Assembly: GCA_963678585.2 (NCBI GenBank)
Contig: CAXXGA010000003.1
Span: forward strand, 248,001-312,000
Length of the DNA stretch: 64,000 nucleotides
Direction of reading: 5' to 3'
DNA from: Breoghania sp963678585
GTDB lineage: Bacteria > Pseudomonadota > Alphaproteobacteria > Rhizobiales > Stappiaceae
Under the pieces are notes generated by a model. The model did no database searches, was not told where the DNA came from, and was given only the letters and a program-made list of their open reading frames with translations. Shown here piece by piece: positions 41,594 through 50,188 of the stretch. The position numbers and the translations under genes were made by a program. Numbering within the stretch: position 1 is the stretch's first letter; each line of letters begins with the position of its first letter.

Positions 41594-42070
41594 ATGCGCA
41601 CGCACATGCACAAGGCGATGGCGACCCTGGCGGTCGGCTCCGTCCTTCTGGGGACGGGTTATGCATTGGCCGGGACGGTCGCGCCGGACGATGTCCGGAT
41701 CGAAGACATGGAACTGGGCCAGCCGCTGACGGATACGGCGGGCGACCCGGTCAAGGGACGGGAGGTCTTCGCGGCGCGCAAGCTCGGCAACTGCCTCGCC
41801 TGTCACGTCAACACGGACCTCAAGAACGAACTCTTTCACGGCGAAGTGGGGCCGTCGCTGGACGGCGTCGCCTCGCGCTGGTCGCCTGCGCAGCTGCGCG
41901 CGATCGTCGTGAACTCGAAGCTGGTCTTCGGTGACCAGACCATCATGCCCGGTTTCTACACCTTCGATGTGGGCATCAACGTCGACGAGAAATTTGCCGG
42001 CAAGACCATCCTGTCGGCGCAGGACGTGGAAGACGTCGTCGCCTACCTGACGACGCTCAACGAAGAATAA
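41594..42070 (+). CDS. soxX: SoxX, monohaem cytochrome c subunit
   Basis: A 158-residue periplasmic cytochrome with a signal peptide (MRTHMHKAMATLAVGSVLLG). Haem binds at C67-LAC-H71 (GNCLACHVN), and the axial methionine is M118 (QTIMPGFYTF). With SoxA it forms the c-type thiosulfate transferase that conjugates thiosulfate to SoxY. I use ATG 41594 (after GGGGAGGAAG); the frame is open upstream to 41453 but is unconserved. Confidence 0.95.
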   Translation: MRTHMHKAMATLAVGSVLLGTGYALAGTVAPDDVRIEDMELGQPLTDTAGDPVKGREVFAARKLGNCLACHVNTDLKNELFHGEVGPSLDGVASRWSPAQLRAIVVNSKLVFGDQTIMPGFYTFDVGINVDEKFAGKTILSAQDVEDVVAYLTTLNEE

Positions 42071-42089
42071 TCATGAGAGGAGTAACGCG

Positions 42090-42539
42090 ATGACGCTTAA
42101 TCGTCGCGAAGCACTGGCCGTCGTCGCAGGGGCTGCCGCCTTTGCCGTGAGCGGCGCCAAGGTGGCCTTCGCCACCGCGGACGAGACCCGCAAGGCCATT
42201 CTGGCCTTTACGGGCGGGGCTGAGCCGGCCCAGGGCAAGATCACGCTCGATGCGCCGGAAATCGCCGAAAACGGCAATACGGTGCCGATTTCGGTGTCAG
42301 TGGAAAGCCCGATGACGGCGGACGATTACGTCGAGGCCGTTGCCATCCTTGCGGAAGGCAACCCGAGCCCGGCGGTCGCCACCTTCCACTTCACCGCCAT
42401 GAGCGGCGAGGCCATGGCCTCCACGCGCATGCGCCTTGCCAAGACGCAGAACGTCATTGCGGTCGCCCGCATGAAGGACGGTTCCGTGTTCATGGATACC
42501 AAGGAAGTGAAGGTCACCATTGGCGGCTGCGGCGGCTAA
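42090..42539 (+). CDS. soxY: SoxY, sulfur-carrier subunit
   Basis: A 149-residue exported protein with a Tat signal peptide (LNRREALAVVAGAAAF). The C-terminus reads VTIGGCGG, with the sulfur-carrying cysteine C147 on the flexible arm that all Sox enzymes act on. The mature part is an immunoglobulin-like fold. AGGAG precedes ATG 42090, 19 bases after soxX. soxZ starts 22 bases after the stop. Confidence 0.97.
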   Translation: MTLNRREALAVVAGAAAFAVSGAKVAFATADETRKAILAFTGGAEPAQGKITLDAPEIAENGNTVPISVSVESPMTADDYVEAVAILAEGNPSPAVATFHFTAMSGEAMASTRMRLAKTQNVIAVARMKDGSVFMDTKEVKVTIGGCGG

Positions 42540-42561
42540 GGCAAGTTGGAGGAGAGCCGTC

Positions 42562-42888
42562 ATGGCTAAAGTCAAACCCCGCGTGAAGCTGCCCAAGAAG
42601 GCAGACAAGGGCGAGATCATCACGATCAAGACGCTGATCAGCCATCCCATGGAGTCCGGTCAGCGCAAGGACAAGAGCGGGAACGTCATTCCCCGCCAGA
42701 TCATCAACAACTTCAAGTGCACGTTCAATGGCCAGGAAGTCTTCTCCTGCGACATGGATCCCGCCATTTCGGCCAACCCGTATATCGAGTTCACGGCCAA
42801 GGTGGAAGAAAGCGGCACGTTCGCGTTCGCATGGAAGGACGACGACGGAAGCGTCTACACCAAGGAACAGAAGATCTCCGTCAAATAG
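42562..42888 (+). CDS. soxZ: SoxZ, carrier partner of SoxY
   Basis: A 108-residue protein without a signal peptide (MAKVKPRVKLPKKADKGEII), exported as a complex with Tat-targeted SoxY. The signatures are IKTLISHPMESGQRKD, FTAKVEESGTFAFAWKDDDG and QKISVK at the end. ATG 42562 follows GGAGGAGAG; the frame is open upstream to 42520, overlapping soxY, but is unconserved. Confidence 0.97.
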   Translation: MAKVKPRVKLPKKADKGEIITIKTLISHPMESGQRKDKSGNVIPRQIINNFKCTFNGQEVFSCDMDPAISANPYIEFTAKVEESGTFAFAWKDDDGSVYTKEQKISVK

Positions 42889-42919
42889 CTGACGACCGCA
42901 GGTCGGGGGGAGAAAGCCT

Positions 42920-43789
42920 ATGGGAGGAAGGCACTTGAACAAGGCAATCTTGACGGGCGCGGCTGCGCTCGCGCTTGTCGTCACGACGGCAAGCGGTTTC
43001 GCCGAGCCTGTCGACGACCAACTGGTTATCGACGGGGAAATCGAAATGGTTACCCGCGTCAAGACGCCGGAGGGCCATCCTCTGGAGGAGGCGACGTCCG
43101 GCTGGCTTTACCGCACCAAGGAAACGCGGGCGCTGGAAGCCGACACGTTCGAGAACCCCGGCATGCTCTATGTGGAGCGTGGCGAGGAAATCTGGAACAC
43201 GGTGGAAGGGGCTGCGGGCAAGTCCTGTGCGGAGTGTCATGGCGACGCTGCGGAGAGCATGAAGGGTGTCGGCGCGCATTACCCGAAGTGGAATGCGGCG
43301 GCGAACAAGCCCTTCAATCTGGAACTCCAGATCAATGCGTGCCGCGAAGCCAACATGCAGGCGGAACCCTACAAGTTCGACGCCGCGGACCAGAAGGCGC
43401 TCGTCACTTTCATCAAGCACCAGTCCCTCGGCATGCCGGTGGAGGTGAACCTCGATGAGGGCGACATGCGGGCCTGGTGGGAAAAGGGCAAGGACAAGTA
43501 CTACACCCGCACCGGTCAGCTGAACCTGTCCTGCGCGACCTGCCACGAGAACTACAACGGCAAGTACATCCGGGCCGACCACCTCAGCCAGGGCAATACC
43601 AACGGCTTTCCGACCTATCGCCTCAAGCAGGCGAACATGGTGTCGCTGCACAACCGCTTCCGCGGTTGCATTCGCGACACGCGGGCGGCCAAGCCCAAGG
43701 CGTTCTCGGATGAACTGATGGCGCTTGAGGTCTATGTGGCCTGGCGCGGAACGGGGCTTTCGGTGGAAACGCCGGCGGTCCGCCAGTAG
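42920..43789 (+). CDS. soxA: SoxA, dihaem cytochrome c subunit
   Basis: A 289-residue periplasmic cytochrome with a signal peptide (NKAILTGAAALALVVTTASG). Two haem motifs are visible: C103-AEC-H107 and C205-ATC-H209. C250 in HNRFRGCIRDTR is the axial cysteine, which carries a persulfide in SoxA of other species. With SoxX it forms the oxidising c-type transferase. Two starts are possible: ATG 42920, after GGGGGGAG, and TTG 42935, after the GGAGG that the first start itself contains. Confidence 0.95.
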   Translation: MGGRHLNKAILTGAAALALVVTTASGFAEPVDDQLVIDGEIEMVTRVKTPEGHPLEEATSGWLYRTKETRALEADTFENPGMLYVERGEEIWNTVEGAAGKSCAECHGDAAESMKGVGAHYPKWNAAANKPFNLELQINACREANMQAEPYKFDAADQKALVTFIKHQSLGMPVEVNLDEGDMRAWWEKGKDKYYTRTGQLNLSCATCHENYNGKYIRADHLSQGNTNGFPTYRLKQANMVSLHNRFRGCIRDTRAAKPKAFSDELMALEVYVAWRGTGLSVETPAVRQ

Positions 43790-43814
43790 CGATACTTTCC
43801 TGACAGGGTCGGGC

Positions 43815-43864
43815 GCGGCCGCTTCAGCGGCGGCGCGCCCCGCCCGATCTGTCCATAGCAACAT
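43815..43864 (+). repeat. GC-rich stem-loop between soxA and soxB
   Basis: The 149-base gap between soxA and soxB contains a long GC-rich dyad: CGGGCG near 43820 pairs with CGCCCG near 43845, with the inner stem GCCGC/GCGGC closing a TTCA loop. There is no T-tract. It could stabilise the upstream mRNA or lower expression of soxB onward. Confidence 0.4.
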
Positions 43865-43938
43865 CGGCAAGGGCTTGTCCGGTGCACGAGGTTTGTGCGC
43901 CAACGGGAGAGCCATGCCTTTAGGAGATTAGGTTCGGT

Positions 43939-45632
43939 ATGTTCTCCAGACGCGAATTCCTGATGGCGGCGACCGCCGCAAGCGCGGTGCTGGGTTCCGG
44001 GATGGCCGGAAGCTGGAGCCGCGTGATGGCGCAGCAGGGGCTGAGCGAGGATGCGCTTCTGTCGATGAAGCCGGTGGGCAATCTGACCCTTGTCCACATC
44101 ACCGACATTCACGCCCAGCTCAAGCCGCTCTATTTCCGCGAGCCGTCGATCAATCTCGGCGTCGGCGCGGTCGCCGGCCAGCCGCCGCATGTGACGGGCG
44201 CGGATTTCCTGAAGCTCTATGACATCAAGCCGGGCTCGCCCGACGCCTATGCTCTGACGTCAGAGGATTTCACGTCGCTCGCCAAGACCTACGGCCGGAT
44301 GGGCGGCATGGACCGGGTGGCGAGCGTGATCAAGCGGATCCGCGCCGAGCGTGGCGAGGACAATGTGGTCCTGCTCGACGGCGGCGACACCTGGCAGGGG
44401 TCCTACACCGCCCAGCAGACCGAGGGCGCGGACATGATCGAGATCATGAATTCGCTCAGCCCCGACGCCATGACCGGTCATTGGGAATTCACCTACGGAA
44501 CCGACCGGGTGCAGGAGGCGATCGACAGCCTGTCCTTCCCGTTCCTCGGGTCCAACATCTACGACAACGAATGGGATGAGCCGGCCTTCGAGCACACCAC
44601 CATGCTTGAGCGCGGCGGGACCAAGGTGGCCGTCATCGGTCAGGCCTTCCCCTATACGCCGATTGCCAATCCGCGCTGGATGATCCCCGGCTGGTCCTTC
44701 GGTATCCGCGAGGAGGATATCGCCAAGCACGTGGAGGAAGCGCGCGAGGAAGGCGCCGAGGTCGTGGTGCTCCTGTCGCATAACGGCTTCGACGTGGACC
44801 GCAAGCTCGCCTCCCGCGTGCCGGGCATCGACGTGATCCTGACCGGCCACACCCATGATGCGTTGCCCGAACCCGTGATGGTTGGCAAGACGCTCGTTGT
44901 GGCGTCCGGGTCCAACGGCAAGTTCGTCTCCCGCGTCGATCTTGACGTGCGCGACGGGCGCGTTGCCGACTGGGCCTATCGCCTGATCCCGATCTTTTCC
45001 GACGTGATCACGCCGGATGCGGAGATGGCCGCCCTCATCGACAAGGTGCGCGCGCCTTATGAAGCAGAGCTTGCACGCGAGCTTGCCACGACCGACTCGC
45101 TTCTTTTCCGGCGCGGAAATTTCAACGGCACCTTCGACGATCTGATCTGTCAGGCGCTGCTTGAGGAGCGCGATGCAGAGATTTCCCTATCGCCGGGCTT
45201 CCGGTGGGGCACGAGCGTGCTGCCGGGTCAGGCGATCACGGTGGAAGACCTGCACAATGCCTGCGCCATGTCCTATCCGGCGGCCTACCGCTCCGCCATG
45301 AGCGGTGCGACGCTGAAGGACGTGCTGGAGGATGTCGCCGACAACCTCTTCAACACCGATCCCTACTACCAGCAGGGCGGTGACATGGTTCGTGTCGGTG
45401 GCATGGGCTACACGATCGATCCCAACGCGCAGATGGGATCGCGCATTTCCAACATGACGGTGCTTTCAAGCGGCGAGCCGGTCGATCCGGCGCGTGAGTA
45501 CACGGTTGCGGGCTGGGCATCTGTCAACGAGGGCACCGAGGGGCCTGCGATCTGGGACGTGGTGGAGAGCTATCTCACCCGTACCGGCACGTCGCCCTGC
45601 CCGAAAACCAGTCGGTCAAGGTGGTCGGCTGA
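43939..45632 (+). CDS. soxB: SoxB, sulfate thiohydrolase, with an apparent 3' frameshift
   Basis: The dimanganese hydrolase that releases sulfate from SoxY-thiosulfate. The Tat signal is FSRREFLMAATAASAVLG. The metallophosphatase motifs are HITDIHAQLKPLYF (D56, H58), LLDGGDTWQGSY, MTGHWEFTYG, LLSHNGFDVD and LTGHTHDALPEP. The frame from ATG 43939 runs in phase to VESYLTRTGT near 45590 and then continues as 85 unrelated residues to 45873, inside soxC. One missing base between 45583 and 45591 would instead give VALPENQSVKVVG and a TGA at 45630-45632, a 564-residue protein of normal length. The listed end assumes that repair. Confidence 0.93.
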
Positions 45633-46945
45633 TGCGAGACGAGACGAGACGCGTTCAAGGGATGAGGACGATGGAGACGAAGGACAAACCGGCCGTGCGG
45701 CTGGACCGGCGTGGCTTTCTGAAAGCCGGGCTTGCTGCCGGCGGCGCCGCGGCGCTGGGTGGATCTGCCGTTGCGGCCGAAAGCGATCCGCTCATCACCG
45801 AGGTTCAGGATTGGAACCGCTATCTGGGTGCGGGCGTTCAGGCCGCCCCCTATGGTCAGCCGTCCGAATATGAGGCCGAAGTGGTTCGGCGCGACGTGGA
45901 ATGGCTGACGGCCTCGACCGAAAGCTCGATCAACTTCACGCCGCTGCACGAACTCGATGGCATCATCACGCCGAACGGGCTTTGCTTCGAGCGCCATCAC
46001 GGCGGCGTGGCGGATATCGCGCCCGCCGATCACCGGCTGATGATCAACGGTTTGGTGGACAAGCCGCTGGTTTTCACCATGGAAGACCTGATGCGTTTTC
46101 CGCGCGAAAACCGCGTCTACTTCCTGGAGTGTGCGGCCAATTCCGGCATGGAATGGCGCGGCGCGCAGCTCAATGGCTGCCAGTACACGCATGGCATGGT
46201 CCACTGCGTGATGTATACGGGCGTGCCGCTGAAGCTTCTGCTGGAAGAGGCGGGCGTCAAGACCAACGGCAAGTGGGTGCTGGCGGAAGGCGCGGATGCG
46301 GCGGCCATGACGCGCTCCATCCCGATGGAAAAGGCGCTGGACGACTGTCTCGTTGCGTTCAAGATGAACGGCGAGGCGCTGCGTCCGGAGCAGGGCTATC
46401 CGCTGCGCCTGTGCGTTCCCGGCTGGGAAGGCAACATGTGGGTGAAGTGGCTTCGCCGTCTGGAAGTGGGCGATCAGCCCTGGCACCAGCGCGAAGAAAC
46501 CTCCAAGTACACGGATCTTCTGGCCAACGGCAAGGCGCGCCGCTTCACCTGGGTCATGGACCCGAAGTCGGTGATCACGAGCCCCTCGCCGCAAAAGCCG
46601 ATCACGCACGGCAAGGGCGCGCTGGTGATTTCCGGTCTCGCCTGGTCGGGCAACGGCAAGATCTCGCGAGTCGACGTTTCGCTCGACGGCGGGCGCAACT
46701 GGAAGACGGCGCGCATCGACGGGCCGAGCCTGTCCAAGTCGCTGCACCGCTTCTATCTCGAGATCGAGTGGGACGGCTCGCCGCTGCTTCTCCAGTCGCG
46801 CGCGCTCGACGAGCACGGCTTCTATCAGCCGACCAAGAACGCGCTGCGTGCGGAGCGCGGCGAGAACTCCATCTACCACAACAATTCGATCCAGACCTGG
46901 CATGTGAAGGCGGACGGGACGGTTGAAAATGTCGAAGTTTCTTAA
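45632..46945 (+). CDS. soxC: SoxC, molybdenum cofactor subunit of sulfane dehydrogenase
   Basis: A 437-residue sulfite-oxidase-family protein with a Tat signal peptide (LDRRGFLKAGLAAGGAAALGG). The molybdenum ligand is C167 in YFLECAANSGMEW. The C-terminal domain (VDVSLDGGRNWKTARIDG) is the dimerisation part. With SoxD it removes six electrons from the SoxY-bound sulfane sulfur. ATG 45632 would overlap the corrected soxB stop as TGATG; ATG 45671 has a better-spaced purine stretch and is possible. The end overlaps soxD by 17 bases. Confidence 0.95.
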   Translation: MRDETRRVQGMRTMETKDKPAVRLDRRGFLKAGLAAGGAAALGGSAVAAESDPLITEVQDWNRYLGAGVQAAPYGQPSEYEAEVVRRDVEWLTASTESSINFTPLHELDGIITPNGLCFERHHGGVADIAPADHRLMINGLVDKPLVFTMEDLMRFPRENRVYFLECAANSGMEWRGAQLNGCQYTHGMVHCVMYTGVPLKLLLEEAGVKTNGKWVLAEGADAAAMTRSIPMEKALDDCLVAFKMNGEALRPEQGYPLRLCVPGWEGNMWVKWLRRLEVGDQPWHQREETSKYTDLLANGKARRFTWVMDPKSVITSPSPQKPITHGKGALVISGLAWSGNGKISRVDVSLDGGRNWKTARIDGPSLSKSLHRFYLEIEWDGSPLLLQSRALDEHGFYQPTKNALRAERGENSIYHNNSIQTWHVKADGTVENVEVS

Positions 46946-47609
46946 ATCCCTCGTCGTTGTCGCCACAACGCTGACCGCTGTCCCGGCGCTTGCCGGGGAG
47001 GGCGGTCATTTCGGGCTCGGCCGTACTGCAACGCCGGATGAAATCTCCGCCTGGGATATCGACGTGCGTCCCGACGGCAAGGGTTTGCCGGACGGCAGCG
47101 GCACGGTCGCGGAAGGCGAAGAGATCTTCACCGAGCAATGCGCGGTGTGCCACGGCGATTTCGGTGAAGGCACGGGCCGCTGGCCCGTTCTCGCCGGTGG
47201 ACAGGGCACGCTCACCCATGAGCGGCCCGAAAAGACCATCGGCTCCTACTGGCCGTATCTTTCCACCGTCTATGACTATGTCCGCCGCGCGATGCCCTAT
47301 GGCAATGCCCGTTCGATGTCCGATGACGAGGTTTACGCGCTGACAGCGTATCTCCTCTATCTGAACGACATCGTGACGGACGAGGATTTCGAGCTCTCCA
47401 AGCAGAACTTCACCGAGATCCATCTGCCGAACGAGGCGAATTTCATCGAGGACGGGCGTCCCGACGAACCGTTCAACGAGAAGAAGACCCCGCTGTGCAT
47501 GTCGGACTGCAAGGACAGTGCGGTTGAAGTCACCATGCGTGCGCGTATCCTCGACGTGACGCCGGGAAGCGCCGACGATGACGGTGCTGCGGGCGGTTCG
47601 GTCGACTGA
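46929..47609 (+). CDS. soxD: SoxD, cytochrome c subunit of sulfane dehydrogenase (short form)
   Basis: A 226-residue exported cytochrome, partner of SoxC. The signal peptide is MSKFLKSLVVVATTLTAVPALA. A single haem motif, C71-AVC-H75 (TEQCAVCHGDFGEGTGRWPV), is followed by a likely methionine ligand in YVRRAMPYGNARS and a C-terminal LCMSDCKD cysteine pair. SoxD of Paracoccus is much longer (about 380-400 residues) and dihaem, so this form lacks the second domain. The start overlaps the soxC end, which suggests tight coupling. Confidence 0.92.
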   Translation: MSKFLKSLVVVATTLTAVPALAGEGGHFGLGRTATPDEISAWDIDVRPDGKGLPDGSGTVAEGEEIFTEQCAVCHGDFGEGTGRWPVLAGGQGTLTHERPEKTIGSYWPYLSTVYDYVRRAMPYGNARSMSDDEVYALTAYLLYLNDIVTDEDFELSKQNFTEIHLPNEANFIEDGRPDEPFNEKKTPLCMSDCKDSAVEVTMRARILDVTPGSADDDGAAGGSVD

Positions 47610-47630
47610 CGCGCATTGAAGGGAGAGACG

Positions 47631-48347
47631 ATGCGAAAGCGGGGACGGTTGGCCGCTCTGGCATGCGTTCTTGCTGCAATCGGTTCCGCGGGTTTCGCCG
47701 CGGAGCCTTCTCCTGTACCTGACCCTGAGCGCGGCAAGGCTGTGTTTGCTGCCTGCAAGGGGTGCCATCAGGTGGGGGCCGATGCGCGAAACGGTATCGG
47801 GCCCCATCTCGACGGCCTTTTCGGGCGCAAGGCCGGATCGCTGGAAGGCTTCGCCTATTCCAGCGCCATGCGCCGGCACGGGGCTGACGGTCTCAAATGG
47901 GACCGGCAGAGCCTCGACACCTATCTCAGCGATCCTCAGGTGATGATCCCCGGTACCCGCATGTCGTTTCGCGGCATGGAGGATGCCGGCGCGCGCGCCG
48001 ATCTCGTCGCCTATCTGGAAAAGATCACCGCCAGCGCGCCCGCAAGCGATCCGACCGCGGTCGAGGAGCATCGCGCGGAAATCGGATCGGCCGCCATGGG
48101 TATTGCGGGCGATCCGGCTTACGGTGAATATCTGGCGAGCGAATGCCTGACGTGCCATCAGCAGTCCGGGCGTGCGGACGGTATTCCTTCCATCGTGGGG
48201 TGGCCGCGGGAGGCTTTCATCCGCGTGATTTTCGAATACAAGACCAATGTGCGCAGGCATCAGGTGATGCAGCTCATGACCGCCAATCTCGGCAATGAGG
48301 AGATTGCTGCGCTGGCGGCCTATTTCGGCGGGCTCGATCCGCAATAA
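47631..48347 (+). CDS. soxE: SoxE, dihaem cytochrome c
   Basis: A 238-residue exported protein with a signal peptide (MRKRGRLAALACVLAAIGSAGFAA) and two cytochrome domains. The first has C42-KGC-H46 and a methionine in DPQVMIPGTRMSFRGM; the second has C172-LTC-H176. It is the cytochrome partner of the SoxF flavoprotein. The GGGAGAGA before ATG 47631 is a clear ribosome-binding site. Confidence 0.92.
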   Translation: MRKRGRLAALACVLAAIGSAGFAAEPSPVPDPERGKAVFAACKGCHQVGADARNGIGPHLDGLFGRKAGSLEGFAYSSAMRRHGADGLKWDRQSLDTYLSDPQVMIPGTRMSFRGMEDAGARADLVAYLEKITASAPASDPTAVEEHRAEIGSAAMGIAGDPAYGEYLASECLTCHQQSGRADGIPSIVGWPREAFIRVIFEYKTNVRRHQVMQLMTANLGNEEIAALAAYFGGLDPQ

Positions 48348-48372
48348 GTCTTTCAAAAGGGGAGGAATGACG

Positions 48373-49677
48373 ATGGCTGGCCATTCGACAAACGGCCTTT
48401 CCAGGCGGCAATTCGGACTTCTCGCCGGGGCGGCGGCGGTCGCGGGAGCCGGGTCTCTGGCAACGCCTTCCATCGTGCGCGCATCAAGCGCGCCAAAGGT
48501 CGTCATCGTGGGTGGCGGGCCGGGCGGCGCGACGGCTGCCCGCTACATCGCCAAGGATGCGGGCGAGGCGCTGGACGTCACGCTGATCGAGGCCAATCCG
48601 CGCTACACGACCTGCTTCTTCTCAAATCTCTATCTGGGCGGCCTGCGCAGCTTCGACTCCATCACGCATGGATATGATGCGCTTGAGGCGAATTACGGCA
48701 TTTCCTTCGTGAACGCGCGGGCAAGCGCGGTGGAGCGCGATGCGCAGCAGGTGGTTCTGGCCGACGGTTCCCGCGTCGCTTACGACCGGCTCATCATTGC
48801 GCCGGGGGTGGACGTGATCCACGAGAGCGTTCCGGGCTATTCCAGGGAAGCGGAAGAGATCATGCCCCACGCCTGGAAGGCGGGCCCACAGACGAAACTT
48901 CTGAAAGAACGTTTCGATGCGCTGGAAAACGGGCAGCAGATACTAATCGTCGCGCCGCCCAACCCGTACCGTTGCCCGCCAGGCCCCTATGAACGCGCCT
49001 CCATGTTCGCCCATGTGCTGAAGGCGCGCGGGCACACTAAATCGCGCATCATCATTCTCGATTACAAGCTGAAATTCTCCAAGCAGGCGCTGTTCGCCGA
49101 AGGCTGGGAGGAATTCTATCCGGGTATGATCGAATGGTACGGGCCGGACGTTCACGGCGGCATTCAGGGCGTCGATCCGGAAACCGGCACGGTGGAAACG
49201 GATTTCGATACCTTTACCGGCGCGCTCGTCAACGTGATCCCGGCGCAGAAGGCGGGTGCGATCGCGCGCGAGGCGGGGCTGGCGGACGACACCGGCTATT
49301 GCCCCATCGACGGCGCTTCGATGCGCTCGGCCTTCGACGACAACATCTTCATTCTGGGCGACGCGTCGATTGCCGGTGCAATGCCCAAATCGGCCTTTGC
49401 GGCGAACAGTCAGGCCAAGGTCGCGGCGATGAACGTGCGCGGCGATCTCGTGGGCTCGATGGTCTTTCCCGCGCGCTACACCAATACCTGCTGGAGCCTG
49501 ATCGAGACCGACAATGCGGTGAAGGTGGGCGGTCAGTATGCGCCGGGGGCGGAGGGCATCGCCTCTACCTCGACCTTCATCAGCCAGATCCACGAACCTG
49601 CGGACCTGCGCAAGACCAATACGGAAGAGGCGGCGGGCTGGTATCAGGGCATCACGGCGGACATTTTCGGGGCTTAA
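48373..49677 (+). CDS. soxF: SoxF, FAD-dependent sulfide dehydrogenase flavoprotein
   Basis: A 434-residue flavoprotein with a Tat signal peptide (LSRRQFGLLAGAAAVAGAG). The FAD-binding motif is VVIVGGGPGGATAARYIA, and DNIFILGDASIAGAMPKS is the second nucleotide-binding motif. Cysteines in RYTTCFFSN and GYCPID and NTCWSLIE fit flavocytochrome c sulfide dehydrogenase. It can oxidise sulfide and reactivate SoxYZ in other species. ATG 48373 lies seven bases after GGAGG. The stop shares TTAA with the convergent fur-family gene. Confidence 0.94.
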   Translation: MAGHSTNGLSRRQFGLLAGAAAVAGAGSLATPSIVRASSAPKVVIVGGGPGGATAARYIAKDAGEALDVTLIEANPRYTTCFFSNLYLGGLRSFDSITHGYDALEANYGISFVNARASAVERDAQQVVLADGSRVAYDRLIIAPGVDVIHESVPGYSREAEEIMPHAWKAGPQTKLLKERFDALENGQQILIVAPPNPYRCPPGPYERASMFAHVLKARGHTKSRIIILDYKLKFSKQALFAEGWEEFYPGMIEWYGPDVHGGIQGVDPETGTVETDFDTFTGALVNVIPAQKAGAIAREAGLADDTGYCPIDGASMRSAFDDNIFILGDASIAGAMPKSAFAANSQAKVAAMNVRGDLVGSMVFPARYTNTCWSLIETDNAVKVGGQYAPGAEGIASTSTFISQIHEPADLRKTNTEEAAGWYQGITADIFGA

Positions 49678-50096
49678 CGGCGCTTGCGGCCGTATAGCTC
49701 CAGCCGGTGGTGGACGATCTCGTAGCCGAGTTCGCGGGCGATTTCCTCCTGCAGTTCCTCGATACGGTTCGAGGTAAACTCGATCACATCGCCTGTCTCG
49801 ATATCGATCAGGTGATCGTGATGGGAGGTGTCGGCCTGTTCGAAACGCGAGGGGCCGCCCTCAAATGTGTGGCGGCGGATCGCGCCCTTGTCTTCCAGAA
49901 GCTTCATCGTGCGGTAGACGGTGGACAGCGAAATGCTCGCATCCACCTTGACCGCGCGGCGGAAAATCGCCATCGCGTCCGGGTGATCGTCCCGCTCGGC
50001 CAGGATTTCGAGGATGACCTTGCGCGGGCGCGTGATGCGCACGCCCGCCTCGCGCAGGATCCGTTCGTAATCGGTCTGGTTCGATTCATTCGCCAT
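49674..50096 (-). CDS. Fur-family transcriptional regulator (Fur/Mur type)
   Basis: A 140-residue Fur-fold repressor. The winged helix is GVRITRPRKVILEILAERDDHP with recognition helix SLSTVYRTMKLLEDKGA. Metal-site residues appear in TSHHDHLIDIETGDVIEF and HHRLELYGRKRR. No cysteine is present, as in alphaproteobacterial Fur/Mur proteins, which lack the structural zinc site. It would respond to manganese or iron. It converges with soxF by a four-base overlap. Confidence 0.9.
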   Translation of the reverse strand: MANESNQTDYERILREAGVRITRPRKVILEILAERDDHPDAMAIFRRAVKVDASISLSTVYRTMKLLEDKGAIRRHTFEGGPSRFEQADTSHHDHLIDIETGDVIEFTSNRIEELQEEIARELGYEIVHHRLELYGRKRR

Positions 50097-50188
50097 AGAT
50101 GCAAAATAGCCAGTTGAGAAGCATTTGCAAGTATGGCGGCACGCGTTATACGCCCGATCCACCGCAGAAAAACGCAGTCCGGGACAGC

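Noticed and set aside
45632..45873. The SoxB tail as a genuine extra domain
   Set aside because: It is Arg/Gly-rich, read from soxC coding sequence in another frame, and the alternative frame gives a normal SoxB end.
46602..48506. Minus-strand open frame of 634 residues across soxC-soxF
   Set aside because: Antisense shadow of soxC, soxD, soxE and soxF, all of which have clear motifs and ribosome-binding sites on the plus strand.
35380..49677. sox locus as a genomic island integrated at tRNA-Thr
   Set aside because: No integrase gene and no repeat of the tRNA 3' end at the far side were found, and base composition looks like that of the neighbours by eye.
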